From NCBI GenBank assembly GCA_964345135.1, contig CAYFQI010000001.1:6474-70473 (forward strand): a DNA stretch of 64,000 bases. The letters run 5' to 3'. Both the position numbers and the translations under genes were made by a program. This document shows positions 29,601 through 38,059 of this stretch, in pieces (positions within the stretch are counted from its first letter, which is position 1; every line of letters begins with the position of its first letter). The notes beneath the pieces were generated by a model that saw only the letters and a list, made by a program, of their open reading frames with translations, was not told the origin of the DNA and searched no databases. This stretch comes from CAYMKE01 sp964345135 (GTDB taxonomy: Bacteria > Bacteroidota > Bacteroidia > Bacteroidales > JBBRXJ01).

Positions 29601-32600
29601 TACTGCATATATTTCAATCACATCAGAATTATATACAGAAGTTCCTTCTATTTCAATATTGCCATTATAAAAATTAATATATGTAATTTCAGGCGGTTCC
29701 ATATTATTGTTTGCATTGCCCATAAGCCTATGGACACTATCTGTCGGACATTCAATGTGCATTAAAAACTCATTTTCAGAGAGATGGTTCTGTTGTCCTG
29801 CCGGCTGCACAATAATGCCATTTGCCGTGGCATTATAATTTCTGATTTTATTGGTATTATCATGGCCTCCAATGGTATTATTTGATCCTGATATAATAAT
29901 GGCTTTACTGTTTTGCACATTATCATTTACATACAAAACATTATCAAACACCTGGTTAAAATAACCGTGTATCAAAAGAGGGGTTTGTCCATGAATATGG
30001 CAATGATGTATTTGTGCATAGCCGGAAGACAAGGCAATGCCCTCGCCTTCTGATTCAAAAACAATATTTTGCAGGGTGGTACCACTGTCACAATTGATTT
30101 GAAGTAGTTCACCGGAAAATCCTGAAGAAGAGATGTTAATCAAATAATCATTGCCCTGGTAACCGTTTCGGGGCTGGGTGTTGCCGTCCATTTGTATTGG
30201 TTTTGTAACCGGAGGCAATTCAGATGTAAGGTTTATTGTATGAGGTGCTTCACCCGGGATACAGAAAATGATCTCACCACCATTTTCACTGGTGTTAATG
30301 TCAATTATTGCATTTCTTAATGAGCCTTTGCCTATATTATTTGTATTGGTCACGGCATATATATCTTCATACCCGGGTTCTTTTTGTTCGGTGATGATGA
30401 TTTCTGATATTCCGGTACATCCATTGGCATCTATTACATCTACATAATACGTGCCTGGTTCAGATACCTGAAGCGAAGGGTCATTGGATATGATGTCTTT
30501 GGGATTGGTGCTTGCCTGGCCATACAATGCCTGTATTTCATCAGCATTGAGTATCCTGTTGTATATCCATATATCATCCATTTTACCATTAAAAAAGTGT
30601 TCTACACCTTGTCCGTTGTCTCCACCAATGAACAGGTCTTTTAAACTATCATCAGGCCTTGTGCCTGAGGGTGTCCGTCGTTCAATCGTATTTTCGAGCT
30701 GACCGTTAACATAAAATAGCACATCATTTGTAGTCGAGCTTGCATCATAAACTACTGCTAAATGTATCCATTCTCCTAAATCCGGAGAAAATTGATTGGT
30801 GTACCATTCTCCTTTATAATTTGAAAAATGGTCTTCCAGTTGGAGGTAATTCCCTACATCATGCAAATGGATGCTCCAAAAGCCTCCACTCATACCATTT
30901 GATTGATCTTTAGCAAAGTACCTGTCCCAATCTTCTTTACTATCAAGGTATAACCAAAAAGCTATTGTTCCTCCATCATCCCATATATTGTTGATTGAAC
31001 TGTGAGCAGGGACCTGAATAAAATCATCATCCCCATCAAAATGGTAAGCTTTATTTGTATTGCCAAACCGGTCTGTCGTCAGAATAGCTCCATCCACAGC
31101 ACCATCATTCCCATTCCCGCTCTCATCATTGGCATTGCCATTGAACGGGTAATAAGCAGCAAGACCGTCCTTAAGGTTAACATTCGGGCCATGCCATCCG
31201 TTTTGGGTGTAGAGTGATTGAATTTCATTTTCAATTAAAGCACGGTTGTATATTCGTACATCATCAATCATTCCATTAAAATAATAATTTGCTAAACCAT
31301 CCCTGATCGCAGCTCCTATAGCAACCATATCTATATTATCAAAAAATGAATTTTCATAATTATAAATGCCTGTCGTCTCTATTTGATTATCAATATAGAA
31401 TTTCACATTTCCACTTTCATCTACAGTTGCCGTATAAAGATGCCATTCCTCTTTTTCACAAACCGGCCCTTCAAATTTCACAAGTTGTTCACTGCCAGAA
31501 TTTCGTAAGCCAAAACGTGATGTATTTGAATATGTATTATCAGTTAATAAACCAATAAATGAGCTACCATGGCTTGTTTCTTTATCACGCTGACAAAAAA
31601 TATAATTTGCATCTGTATATTCTTCAATCTTAGCCCAAATACTGATGCTAAAAGGCATTTGAGTAATGATGATTTTATTATCATTCAATTCAATATAATC
31701 ATCTACCCCGTCAAAATCATATGCACTATTCGGGTTGCCAAACCGGTCTGTTGTTAAAACGGATCCATTGACTGTACCATCATGTCCGTTTCCTGTTTCA
31801 TCAACCGCGTTGGCATTAAAGGGGTAATATGCTATAAGTCCGCTATCTAAATTCGAGGTGTCTTTATACCAGGCATACTGGTCATAGGCTTCGGTTAGGG
31901 ATAACGTGGCCGGGTCATTGGTATAACCATCCTGGCACGGGATGTAATGCAGGGTCGGTTTATCTGAAACAATAGTGGGAGGAATAAATTGATTGCAATT
32001 ATTCAATTTAACTTCAACAAAATCTGAGTCTTCGCATGTGCCTGCTTTTAGCTTCACATAGTATGTTCCGGATTGAGTTACATTGGCGGGCTGCTCCAGG
32101 GGTTCTGTCAGTGCTTCATCTTTCCAGTATGAATACTCGTGTTGATAGATATTTATGCCGGTAATGTCCCAATAATCCTTGTCTATAGAAGTGTTTAGCT
32201 CGAATTTAATGTAGCGGGCTTCTATCCCGTGTATTTTAATGTTTTGTGTGGCATTAATTTGTATAGGTCCGAATTCAGCTGCTTTAGTCCAGTTGGTATT
32301 ATCTTTTGAGAGGTATACACTGCATGTGCCTTCATCAAAAACATTCCACCCGGAGGTAATGTCAATTTCACCCACTGAGTATTCAGCTTGCATGTCAATG
32401 GTAAAGTAATTGGTATTGGATGAGCGAGCCTGTGCATGAAAATATGTATTGGGATCATTGTCGAGCATTGCTTGCAGGCCATCTGCATCATCCCACCAAT
32501 CAAGATCACTCATGTTATTTGGGCATGTATAACTACTATTGTCCGTCATGCCGTATCCATTTCCCGATGTTCCTTCACGGAGAGCCGGATCTGTCAGGTC

Positions 32601-35360
32601 AACATAATCATCTGCCGGGTCAGGGTCTTTTACAACCAGATTGCATGAGGGGTTGCACAAATCAGGGTCAATGGTGACATCTACAGGCTGGATGTCTGCA
32701 CATGATCCGTCACCGGATTTAATATAGTAGGTCCCCGAGGTAGTGACATTTTCCGGAGTAGCAAGTGGCGTAGTAGCAGCAGCATCTTCCCATACAGTGA
32801 AAGCATGTCGGAATATGTTTACCTGGCGGATGTCCCAATAATCTTTGTCAATGCTTGTTGTGAGGCGGAATTTGATGAATTGTGCAGAATCGCCTCTGAA
32901 ATCTATTGTTTTGGTTGCATTTTTGGAGACAGGCCCGAACTGTCCTTTTTTCTTCCATTCAAGGGTTTTAATGGTATAAGGTGGACTATCCCAATAAGCT
33001 GTATATATTTCACACACGCCTTCGTTGAAAACATGATCGCCTGAAAAAATCTCTATCCGGCTGATCTCATGCACTTCCTGCATGTTGATGATGAAATAAT
33101 TAGCCTGGTTGGCCCGGGGCCGGGCATGCCAATATGTTTCCAGATCATTGTCTGTCATGGCTTCCGGGTGTCCTTCTTCGTCCCACCATGTCATGTCTGT
33201 ATATATATTTTCAGAGTTGGTATGGTTTTCAGTAACAAATCCCTGATTGTCAATGATCCCATTGCTTCCCCCTTTGGTGCCGGCTGTGATGGAAGCGCTC
33301 GTGAGGTCAACAAAGCAGGCAGGTTCAGGGTTATTAATATTGATATTACATGGACATCCGGTGCATAGCATGGGATCAATGATTACCTGCACGGGCTTAA
33401 TATCAGTACATGCCCCGTCCCCCATTTTTATATAGTAGGTGCCTGAAGTGGTAATGTGTTCAGGTTCTGTGAGCGGGATGGCAGCGTCTGCATCCTGGTA
33501 ATATGAGAATTGATGTTTATATATGTTGACTTCATTGATTTTCCAATAATCTTTATCTATGTTAGTTGTAAGTTGAAACTTTATGAATCGTGCAATTTCA
33601 CCATTAAAATGAATGGTTTGTGTGGTGTTTGGATTCGCCGACCTGAATTCGGTAACTTTTGTCCATGATAAATCTTGTATTTTGTAATCCCCTGAATTAT
33701 CTCTCCAATCAGCTATATAAACTTCGCATACTCCGTCTGAAAATGTTTCATCACCGCATATAACTTCAATTTTGCTGATGTCGTGTATGGCTTGCATGTC
33801 AATGATGAAATAATTTGTTTTGCTGTTACGGGGCCTTGCTCTCCAACTTGTTGTTTCATCGTTATCATTTATGGCAGGAGTACCGTCTTCACTACCCCAC
33901 CAATCCATGTCTGTGAAATGGTCTGTGCTGTTTGAGGGGTCTTCTGTGACAAGCCCGCTGTGAGGGATCAGCAGATCATTGCCGCCGGTGCTGCCTTTAA
34001 TAATGGCCGGAAGTGTCAGGTCTGTTTCGCATGCTGTAGCCGGATCCGTGATTACCAGGTTGGCTTGCATACAGGGAATCATTGCTGTATCTGAAAACTC
34101 AGAGGTTTGTCCATCATACGTTGAAGTGGCCAGGATAATATCGCCTTCCCGTAGAGTGAATGATGGGTCTGCCCAGTCTGAAGAATTACCCGAGAGCTCC
34201 CATTCTCCATTGGCATCAGACACTGCGTTGCCAAGGTACTTGATGGCATCCTGATCGTTTTCGGAGGTTCCGAGGAAGACTTCGATGGTTTCACCGGAAC
34301 GGTTGTTTTTTGTAGTTCCCTTAATAATTAAATCGTCCTCAGAAAACTCGATGGTTTCTATTAATGGTATATGGGCATCTGGATTTGATGATCGTATATC
34401 TATTGCATTTGTGCATTGGTAAAATAGGTTTTTTGATATGGAAACTGGATATGAATCATCAAGGAATAAACTTCCATAATTATTTTCTGTCTCGCGTATG
34501 TTATAAAAGAGATTATTGTTAATGGAAATCCCTTTATAGAAATGTCCTACTATAGCACCTAATTTGGTATTTGCAAAAACATTTCGGTCGTCTATATCAT
34601 CCCCTCCTATGACATAATTAATGTCTTTAAAAGGATGAAAAATATCATCAACATTAAAACCATACCAAAGAGTGTGGTTGTAATTAGTGTCGAGCGAAAG
34701 ATTTGTTCCAATAATATTCCCTTTTAATATGCAGGAAAATGGATTAAAGACCCTTACATAACTATGTTTATCAATGCTTTGTTCATTGTATATAATATTT
34801 GAGTAGATTTTAAGTGAATTGCAATTTACTGCAAAGAAATTCTTTCTCAAAAAGTTTTTTATCAGGAATCCCTGTATCTGAAAGGAGGAATTCGTATTAT
34901 GATTATTTATATAAAAATCATATTCACATACTCCATCTCCATCAATCACAATACTAGGCTCATTTCCAGGCACAACTCCCCCATCAATAATAACATTCCC
35001 ATTTATTACGGGCAAGTCCTGGAAAAGTGTAATGACATGAGGCCCTGAACCCGGAATATCAAAATGAATATAATTGTCCTGCGCTTTGTATTCGTCTTTA
35101 TTGATTTGTTCTATGGCCCAACGAAGTGACCCGGGAACTACATCAAAGACCTGATCATCTGTATTGGTGACGGTCCACACATTATACCCGGCTGTATTGA
35201 TGTCTTCTGCTGCTGCCCCAAATGTAAACCCCTCCATAAGGTCAATGCCATCCACGACCAACGACTGTGATACAGTATTTTGTATATTGATAAATGCAAA
35301 AAATGTATATAATGCAAATAAAATGCGATGTTTTATAAAATATCCTGTCAATTTTTTCAC
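26652..35360 (-). CDS. 2902-residue secreted mosaic adhesin (beta-helix, F5/8C, LamG, PKD, DNRLRE, PPC)
   Basis: Signal peptide 1-32 (ends TVSQ). Domains in order, approximate residues: beta-helix opened by GSLRWAIEQIN (50-330) with a closing segment ending DGQTSEFSDTA (330-425); three F5/8-type discoidin-like modules (467-653, 690-873, 907-1090), each with a TDMxWW/xDLDWW start and a YF(I/T)I(D/N)MQ core; two LamG-type modules (1170-1384, 1393-1620), each opening AYYPFN and containing TTDRFGN; a second beta-helix opened by GSLRNAIIDIN (1667-1975); one PKD (WDMGDGT, 1988-2055); a DNRLRE/CBM96-like module (TLNATQDTYVSQRN, 2074-2250); two Ig-like units with SCTDC/SCNDC; and three pre-peptidase C-terminal-like modules (2404-2813; GxxYYxSVD). 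The last 85 residues start a new pectin-lyase-like segment and stop abruptly (IIKNCP), with no sorting domain. It is probably a glycan-binding surface protein. It lies 18 nt after the small exported protein gene. Confidence 0.93.
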   Translation of the reverse strand: MKKLTGYFIKHRILFALYTFFAFINIQNTVSQSLVVDGIDLMEGFTFGAAAEDINTAGYNVWTVTNTDDQVFDVVPGSLRWAIEQINKDEYKAQDNYIHFDIPGSGPHVITLFQDLPVINGNVIIDGGVVPGNEPSIVIDGDGVCEYDFYINNHNTNSSFQIQGFLIKNFLRKNFFAVNCNSLKIYSNIIYNEQSIDKHSYVRVFNPFSCILKGNIIGTNLSLDTNYNHTLWYGFNVDDIFHPFKDINYVIGGDDIDDRNVFANTKLGAIVGHFYKGISINNNLFYNIRETENNYGSLFLDDSYPVSISKNLFYQCTNAIDIRSSNPDAHIPLIETIEFSEDDLIIKGTTKNNRSGETIEVFLGTSENDQDAIKYLGNAVSDANGEWELSGNSSDWADPSFTLREGDIILATSTYDGQTSEFSDTAMIPCMQANLVITDPATACETDLTLPAIIKGSTGGNDLLIPHSGLVTEDPSNSTDHFTDMDWWGSEDGTPAINDNDETTSWRARPRNSKTNYFIIDMQAIHDISKIEVICGDETFSDGVCEVYIADWRDNSGDYKIQDLSWTKVTEFRSANPNTTQTIHFNGEIARFIKFQLTTNIDKDYWKINEVNIYKHQFSYYQDADAAIPLTEPEHITTSGTYYIKMGDGACTDIKPVQVIIDPMLCTGCPCNININNPEPACFVDLTSASITAGTKGGSNGIIDNQGFVTENHTNSENIYTDMTWWDEEGHPEAMTDNDLETYWHARPRANQANYFIINMQEVHEISRIEIFSGDHVFNEGVCEIYTAYWDSPPYTIKTLEWKKKGQFGPVSKNATKTIDFRGDSAQFIKFRLTTSIDKDYWDIRQVNIFRHAFTVWEDAAATTPLATPENVTTSGTYYIKSGDGSCADIQPVDVTIDPDLCNPSCNLVVKDPDPADDYVDLTDPALREGTSGNGYGMTDNSSYTCPNNMSDLDWWDDADGLQAMLDNDPNTYFHAQARSSNTNYFTIDMQAEYSVGEIDITSGWNVFDEGTCSVYLSKDNTNWTKAAEFGPIQINATQNIKIHGIEARYIKFELNTSIDKDYWDITGINIYQHEYSYWKDEALTEPLEQPANVTQSGTYYVKLKAGTCEDSDFVEVKLNNCNQFIPPTIVSDKPTLHYIPCQDGYTNDPATLSLTEAYDQYAWYKDTSNLDSGLIAYYPFNANAVDETGNGHDGTVNGSVLTTDRFGNPNSAYDFDGVDDYIELNDNKIIITQMPFSISIWAKIEEYTDANYIFCQRDKETSHGSSFIGLLTDNTYSNTSRFGLRNSGSEQLVKFEGPVCEKEEWHLYTATVDESGNVKFYIDNQIETTGIYNYENSFFDNIDMVAIGAAIRDGLANYYFNGMIDDVRIYNRALIENEIQSLYTQNGWHGPNVNLKDGLAAYYPFNGNANDESGNGNDGAVDGAILTTDRFGNTNKAYHFDGDDDFIQVPAHSSINNIWDDGGTIAFWLYLDSKEDWDRYFAKDQSNGMSGGFWSIHLHDVGNYLQLEDHFSNYKGEWYTNQFSPDLGEWIHLAVVYDASSTTNDVLFYVNGQLENTIERRTPSGTRPDDSLKDLFIGGDNGQGVEHFFNGKMDDIWIYNRILNADEIQALYGQASTNPKDIISNDPSLQVSEPGTYYVDVIDANGCTGISEIIITEQKEPGYEDIYAVTNTNNIGKGSLRNAIIDINTSENGGEIIFCIPGEAPHTINLTSELPPVTKPIQMDGNTQPRNGYQGNDYLINISSSGFSGELLQINCDSGTTLQNIVFESEGEGIALSSGYAQIHHCHIHGQTPLLIHGYFNQVFDNVLYVNDNVQNSKAIIISGSNNTIGGHDNTNKIRNYNATANGIIVQPAGQQNHLSENEFLMHIECPTDSVHRLMGNANNNMEPPEITYINFYNGNIEIEGTSVYNSDVIEIYAVEETVAGNIQYKYVASVTSLNNTWHTTIHDFDYSGQLFSATSTLNNNTSEFSTVKEASSEIISGPNQLCLGESAAFSTTLNPADIDNYTWDMGDGTTYSEPGITHTYADSGVYTVTLTVEFNSGETEEFKKDITVLLTPDLYVNITTNAPEEQTITLNATQDTYVSQRNAGTNYGSDENLFVENREVPVWGFFFNEQKRALIKFEDLSFTLPSNIEILNATMTLSGNGHRSGNNGIIARVINSWDESNTDWNNQPEYTLTNKKVLSPPNSMDQDYTIDITDFAEKWYDNVETNHGVIIYFPESVRYEQRFRFYSRETDDEANKPRLEITYRFNTPTVCEGEQVSVNVSGADAYSWQPNDYLSCTDCHNPVIIPYDTSGYQVVGLNANGCTDTAEFTINTLPAPVADAGPDLGICPGTSVILNANEGDGLSYAWSPADGLSCNDCRTPTASPDQTTMYTLNVSNAAGCSATDQVLITMPSPAIYDCFDHAMMLDMNGQDYWCSNAAIYTNEDATPDHAKPSCMTGGPVANKWFKFTATTRTIKIILSTGNGKGTLRNPYLTLWNQNGAELACEQYTNPDDDLYLIYDRLQPGRTYYFSVDSDNETRGTFSLCLSNGRDNDFFQFATEIANPDNWCAGKANWKQDYTTVGATRDIRGSSCMRRPQYNKWFKFKAIGNRVTVSASPEGDNPIQAAVIALWDNRRREVDCHSAGPNGTARLKDILVTPGEWYYVSVDNRGRRTNTGRFDLCINSYYDYDYAEGAKIIDNAQVWCSELEAYTTVEATPDKEAGSCWDNGPNNNRWFKFVAVSEYAEITLKTNNETGTISRAYIALWDDDYTEISCSKQNNPTQDEITITANNLTPGEWYYISVDNYSRFSLPFFPPSRFAGTFSLCVQSDFDGDIFYSIADGDWDDNIWSFDKYATVGNGQTPGTDDMVIIYDHTVTLRHDATISKALISVENRDTWLIMQGGNLNIENGLQIIKNCP

Positions 35361-35378
35361 GACAATGTTGTTTAGATG

Positions 35379-35792
35379 TTATTTTAACCTGTAGTATAAT
35401 GTATGTGTTTTTTCGCCTGCCTGGTATATGTATAAGGTAGCATAGGTGGCATTGTTCTTCACATCATCAGAAAGCGTGAGTTGAAATGCTGCTTTATACC
35501 TGGTTACCTGGTGTTGCTGCCCGTTAACGGTTATATAGCAATTGCCATTGGAGCATGAAAAGGGGTATTGCGCATGGAACAAATCATTTTGGCCTTTGCC
35601 TGTCCCAAACATCAGGTGTACGCTGTCGGCCAGGGTGGCATCATTAATTAAAAAGCTGATTTGGTATTGATTGGGGTTGTCAATGTTGATGTTATGCACT
35701 TTAAAGTCTTTGGCTTTAATATCCTGACAATACACTGCTGAAGTGAAAATAAAAAATGCCAATGTCATTGCAATAATGTGGTTTGTTTTCAT
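35379..35792 (-). CDS. Small exported protein preceding the giant adhesin
   Basis: 137 residues, signal peptide MKTNHIIAMTLAFFIFTSAVYCQ. The mature part is predicted beta-rich (YQISFLINDATLADSVHLMF, NGNCYITVNGQQHQVTRY, YATLYIYQAGEKTHTLYYRL) with one cysteine in the mature region. It looks like a distant relative of the 150-residue protein at 4230-4682 in length, strand order and C-terminal pattern. The family is not one I can name. It is the first gene of the surface-protein block and is followed after 18 nt by the 2902-residue gene. A dedicated partner role is inferred from position only. Confidence 0.8.
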   Translation of the reverse strand: MKTNHIIAMTLAFFIFTSAVYCQDIKAKDFKVHNINIDNPNQYQISFLINDATLADSVHLMFGTGKGQNDLFHAQYPFSCSNGNCYITVNGQQHQVTRYKAAFQLTLSDDVKNNATYATLYIYQAGEKTHTLYYRLK

Positions 35793-36271
35793 GATTTCTA
35801 ATATGAACTATTTATAATATAATGTATGTTAATTTTATTATTCTGCTATTTTTAGAGGTGCCCTTCAATTATACACTCTGCTATCTATCCGATAAACCAT
35901 TGAAAATGACTTGTTCAAAAAAAATGGATGCATCTCATGAAATAAACCACTTCCAACAAAATTCACCAGGATAAATAAAGAAATGAATTGAATATGACTA
36001 AATTGATTTAATAATTGTTTATGTATATAATGTGTTCTGTACAAAACATTTTTTGGCTTCAACTTCCATTCATCGCTAACGGTATATTGATTTACTGCCC
36101 CTGCCATTGCAACAGGTTTAAATACCATAACATCTAATATTTTTTTCACTATTAATAAAAATATCATAAATATCAAATTTTTGATGATGTAAAATTAATA
36201 CGTTTTTTTTATTATCAAAATTTTTTTTATTTTTTAATTATAATTATTTAGCTGGCTAATTTCAGAACAAC

Positions 36272-36397
36272 CTATTCGGATTTATGATAATACCAATTAT
36301 AGTTTAAAGTAAGATTTGAATCACGAAATTTTGTTTTATATATTTGCTTTAGTAAAAGTCGGGATTCGTCTTTGTGCGACATGTATTCTTTAGCCAT
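36272..36397 (-). CDS. Possible 41-residue small protein
   Basis: A short reading frame from an ATG at 36397 to a TAG, starting MAKEYMSHKDES and ending NYNWYYHKSE. It is rich in Lys, Arg and Tyr, with a possible amphipathic helix in the first half. Composition is more protein-like than chance frames in this spacer, but no family is recognised. It could also be the cut-down N-terminus of a larger gene. Low confidence. Confidence 0.22.
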   Translation of the reverse strand: MAKEYMSHKDESRLLLKQIYKTKFRDSNLTLNYNWYYHKSE

Positions 36398-36411
36398 ATT
36401 AAACAAATAAA

Positions 36412-36506
36412 ATGAACCGAGCCATAACTAAAATACTACACACAAACGGATGATTACTAATATATCTCATAGTAAACTGAATGTCAAAAGCATAACCTCA
36501 TGACGA
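36412..36506 (+). repeat. 95-bp dispersed repeat, copy 1
   Basis: Starts ATGAACCGAGCCAT and ends CTCATGACGA. It aligns end to end, without length change, with copy 2 at 36543-36637, with about three quarters of bases identical by eye. The start-to-start spacing is 131 bp. Both copies are noncoding on both strands. Confidence 0.8.
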
Positions 36507-36542
36507 GCTCCATCTGACCATTAAAAATCAAAATATAATCAG

Positions 36543-36637
36543 ATGAACCGAGCCATGACAAATTCTTTGACACACACGGGGATGATTATTGATAACCTCA
36601 TAGCAATATGAATGTCAAAAACATAAACTCATGGCGA
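36543..36637 (+). repeat. 95-bp dispersed repeat, copy 2
   Basis: Same start (ATGAACCGAGCCAT) as copy 1. It carries the best-conserved core of the family, TTTGACACACACGGGGATGA. This core recurs in inverted orientation at 41690-41778 and in part at 37849-37888. Confidence 0.82.
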
Positions 36638-36719
36638 TTGGGATTTAGGCATGGAGACATCTCCAATATACTTTATTCCCCTATGTACCCTATTTCCCCT
36701 AACTCTTCACCCCTCCTCT

Positions 36720-37763
36720 CTACGGGGTGTGCTTTTTTAAAAATTTCTCACTGGTTTTATTCCAGTTGTCGATGTATTCGTTTCGTTGTTCGGTTAAGTA
36801 CTCGTTCATGGTGTTGTATTTCTTTGCTGCAGCATTGATATCATTTATTGCTTTGTTATATTGATCTATGTCTTCTTGTGTACGATCGGATTTTTTCTTG
36901 TTGTCGAATGCTTGCTTCAGTTTATCAAATTGTTCTTTTTTCATCAGGTAATCTATCAGGGAAGGCATTCTTGCGTCAGCTTCTTCTTTATAAAATCGTA
37001 ATATGTCCCGTGTAGCATAATTCAATGACATATCCGACTCGTGAGACCCTGTTTCTTTAAGTTTTTCCAAACCTTCTTCTGCAAATTTCACAAGGGTGTT
37101 CCTGTTTTGTTCAAGGCTGTTGATGTCTTCTTTTTGCAAAGCTTTTAACATGTACATCTCCTGTTTATAATTTTTAAAAAAGACCAAATAAACCTTATCA
37201 TGGTAGTCGAATACTTTGGATGATATCTTGAGCTTTCTGGATAGTCTGCTATTATCTTTAACGATATTTATGTTGTGTTGTGCAGCAAATTCTTTCTGGG
37301 CTTCTGCCACTATATCTGTGGCTTGTTCCAGTTTTTTATTGGCTTTTTTTCGTGCTGTCATATACGCTTCCATGAGATCATATGATTGTTCTGCAATTTT
37401 TTTCATATCCAATATTTTATCATAATCCCTGCTTAAGACAATTCGATTTATTTTCAGATATTCCGTCACCGAATCTCTGAAAGCCGTATTTCCTTCATAC
37501 GGAGGCATTTTTTTAATGACTTTTCGTGCATATTTCAACTCTTTCATCAGGTCGTTGCGTTTTTTTGCTATCCTCCTGTCACTTTTGCCCCGGCCAATGG
37601 ATTTAACATATTGCCAGCTTTCTTTTACCAATTCTTCATATTGTTCGGTCATATAGCTCATGTATTCATGAGCACTGTTGAATTCTTCTGCTTTTACAGG
37701 GGATATGAAAAGCAATGCGAAAAAGAGTGAATATACCGGAAAAAATCGTTTTGTTAAAAGCAT
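36720..37763 (-). CDS. LIC11966-like surface protein, helical
   Basis: 347 residues with a signal peptide (MLLTKRFFPVYSLFFALLFI...VKA). The mature protein is almost wholly alpha-helical and highly charged, with a YEGNTAFRDSVTEYLKINRI stretch and a QKEFAAQHNINIV stretch. These match my memory of the LIC11966-type family shared by Bacteroidota and Leptospira: an early helix pair, a P-x-G-x-x-x-FRD segment and a central Q-x-x-FA motif. The family has no known biochemical activity. It stands alone: 296 nt separate it from the upstream S41 peptidase gene, and the repeat-bearing spacer lies downstream. It could bind or scaffold other surface proteins, but this is not shown. Moderate confidence in the family, high in the gene. 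Confidence 0.72.
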   Translation of the reverse strand: MLLTKRFFPVYSLFFALLFISPVKAEEFNSAHEYMSYMTEQYEELVKESWQYVKSIGRGKSDRRIAKKRNDLMKELKYARKVIKKMPPYEGNTAFRDSVTEYLKINRIVLSRDYDKILDMKKIAEQSYDLMEAYMTARKKANKKLEQATDIVAEAQKEFAAQHNINIVKDNSRLSRKLKISSKVFDYHDKVYLVFFKNYKQEMYMLKALQKEDINSLEQNRNTLVKFAEEGLEKLKETGSHESDMSLNYATRDILRFYKEEADARMPSLIDYLMKKEQFDKLKQAFDNKKKSDRTQEDIDQYNKAINDINAAAKKYNTMNEYLTEQRNEYIDNWNKTSEKFLKKHTP

Positions 37764-37848
37764 AATAATTATTAAATTGAATTTGTATTTCTATAATTAT
37801 TTTGTTTACAATACGAATATACAATATTTTTAAAAATAAAGACCCGGA

Positions 37849-37888
37849 CATGATGATTTTTTGACACACGGGGGTATAATTATTTTAC
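37849..37888 (+). repeat. Partial copy of the 95-bp dispersed repeat
   Basis: CATGATGATTTTTTGACACA followed by CGGGGGTATAATTATTTTA matches the core of the 95-bp repeat (CATGAnAAATTCTTTGACAC, then ACGnGGGGATGATTATT) with small gaps. It has the same orientation as copies 1 and 2. Confidence 0.55.
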
Positions 37889-38059
37889 GAAGCCGAAGTA
37901 TGAAGAGGTATAGAGGTATAAAGGGAAATAAGGAATAGAAGGTGTTTTGTTACATGTTTTTTCAGTAGTTATCAGTTCATTTCTTGTCGTTCCCATATGA
38001 TGTTTTGCACTTAATCCCCCATAAAACACCTTGTTATATTTAGATGTATTCAGTAAGAT

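Larger units (their letters stand above)
35793..36719. other. Gene-poor AT-rich spacer ahead of the surface-protein block
   Basis: A 927-nt stretch with no convincing gene. It must contain the promoter for the 35792-to-left block. I could not find a convincing Bacteroidota -7 element (TAnnTTTG) by eye. It carries two direct copies of a 95-bp repeat, a weak 41-codon minus-strand reading frame, and homopolymer T tracts near 36200-36240. Confidence 0.6.

Noticed and set aside
35865..36176. 103-codon minus-strand frame
   Set aside because: Composition is typical of chance frames in AT-rich spacer; no start context, signal or family resemblance. Not listed as a gene.
37939..38032. 10-bp inverted repeat AAGGTGTTTT / AAAACACCTT
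   Set aside because: Short, about 74 nt apart and AT-rich; expected by chance in a spacer of this composition.
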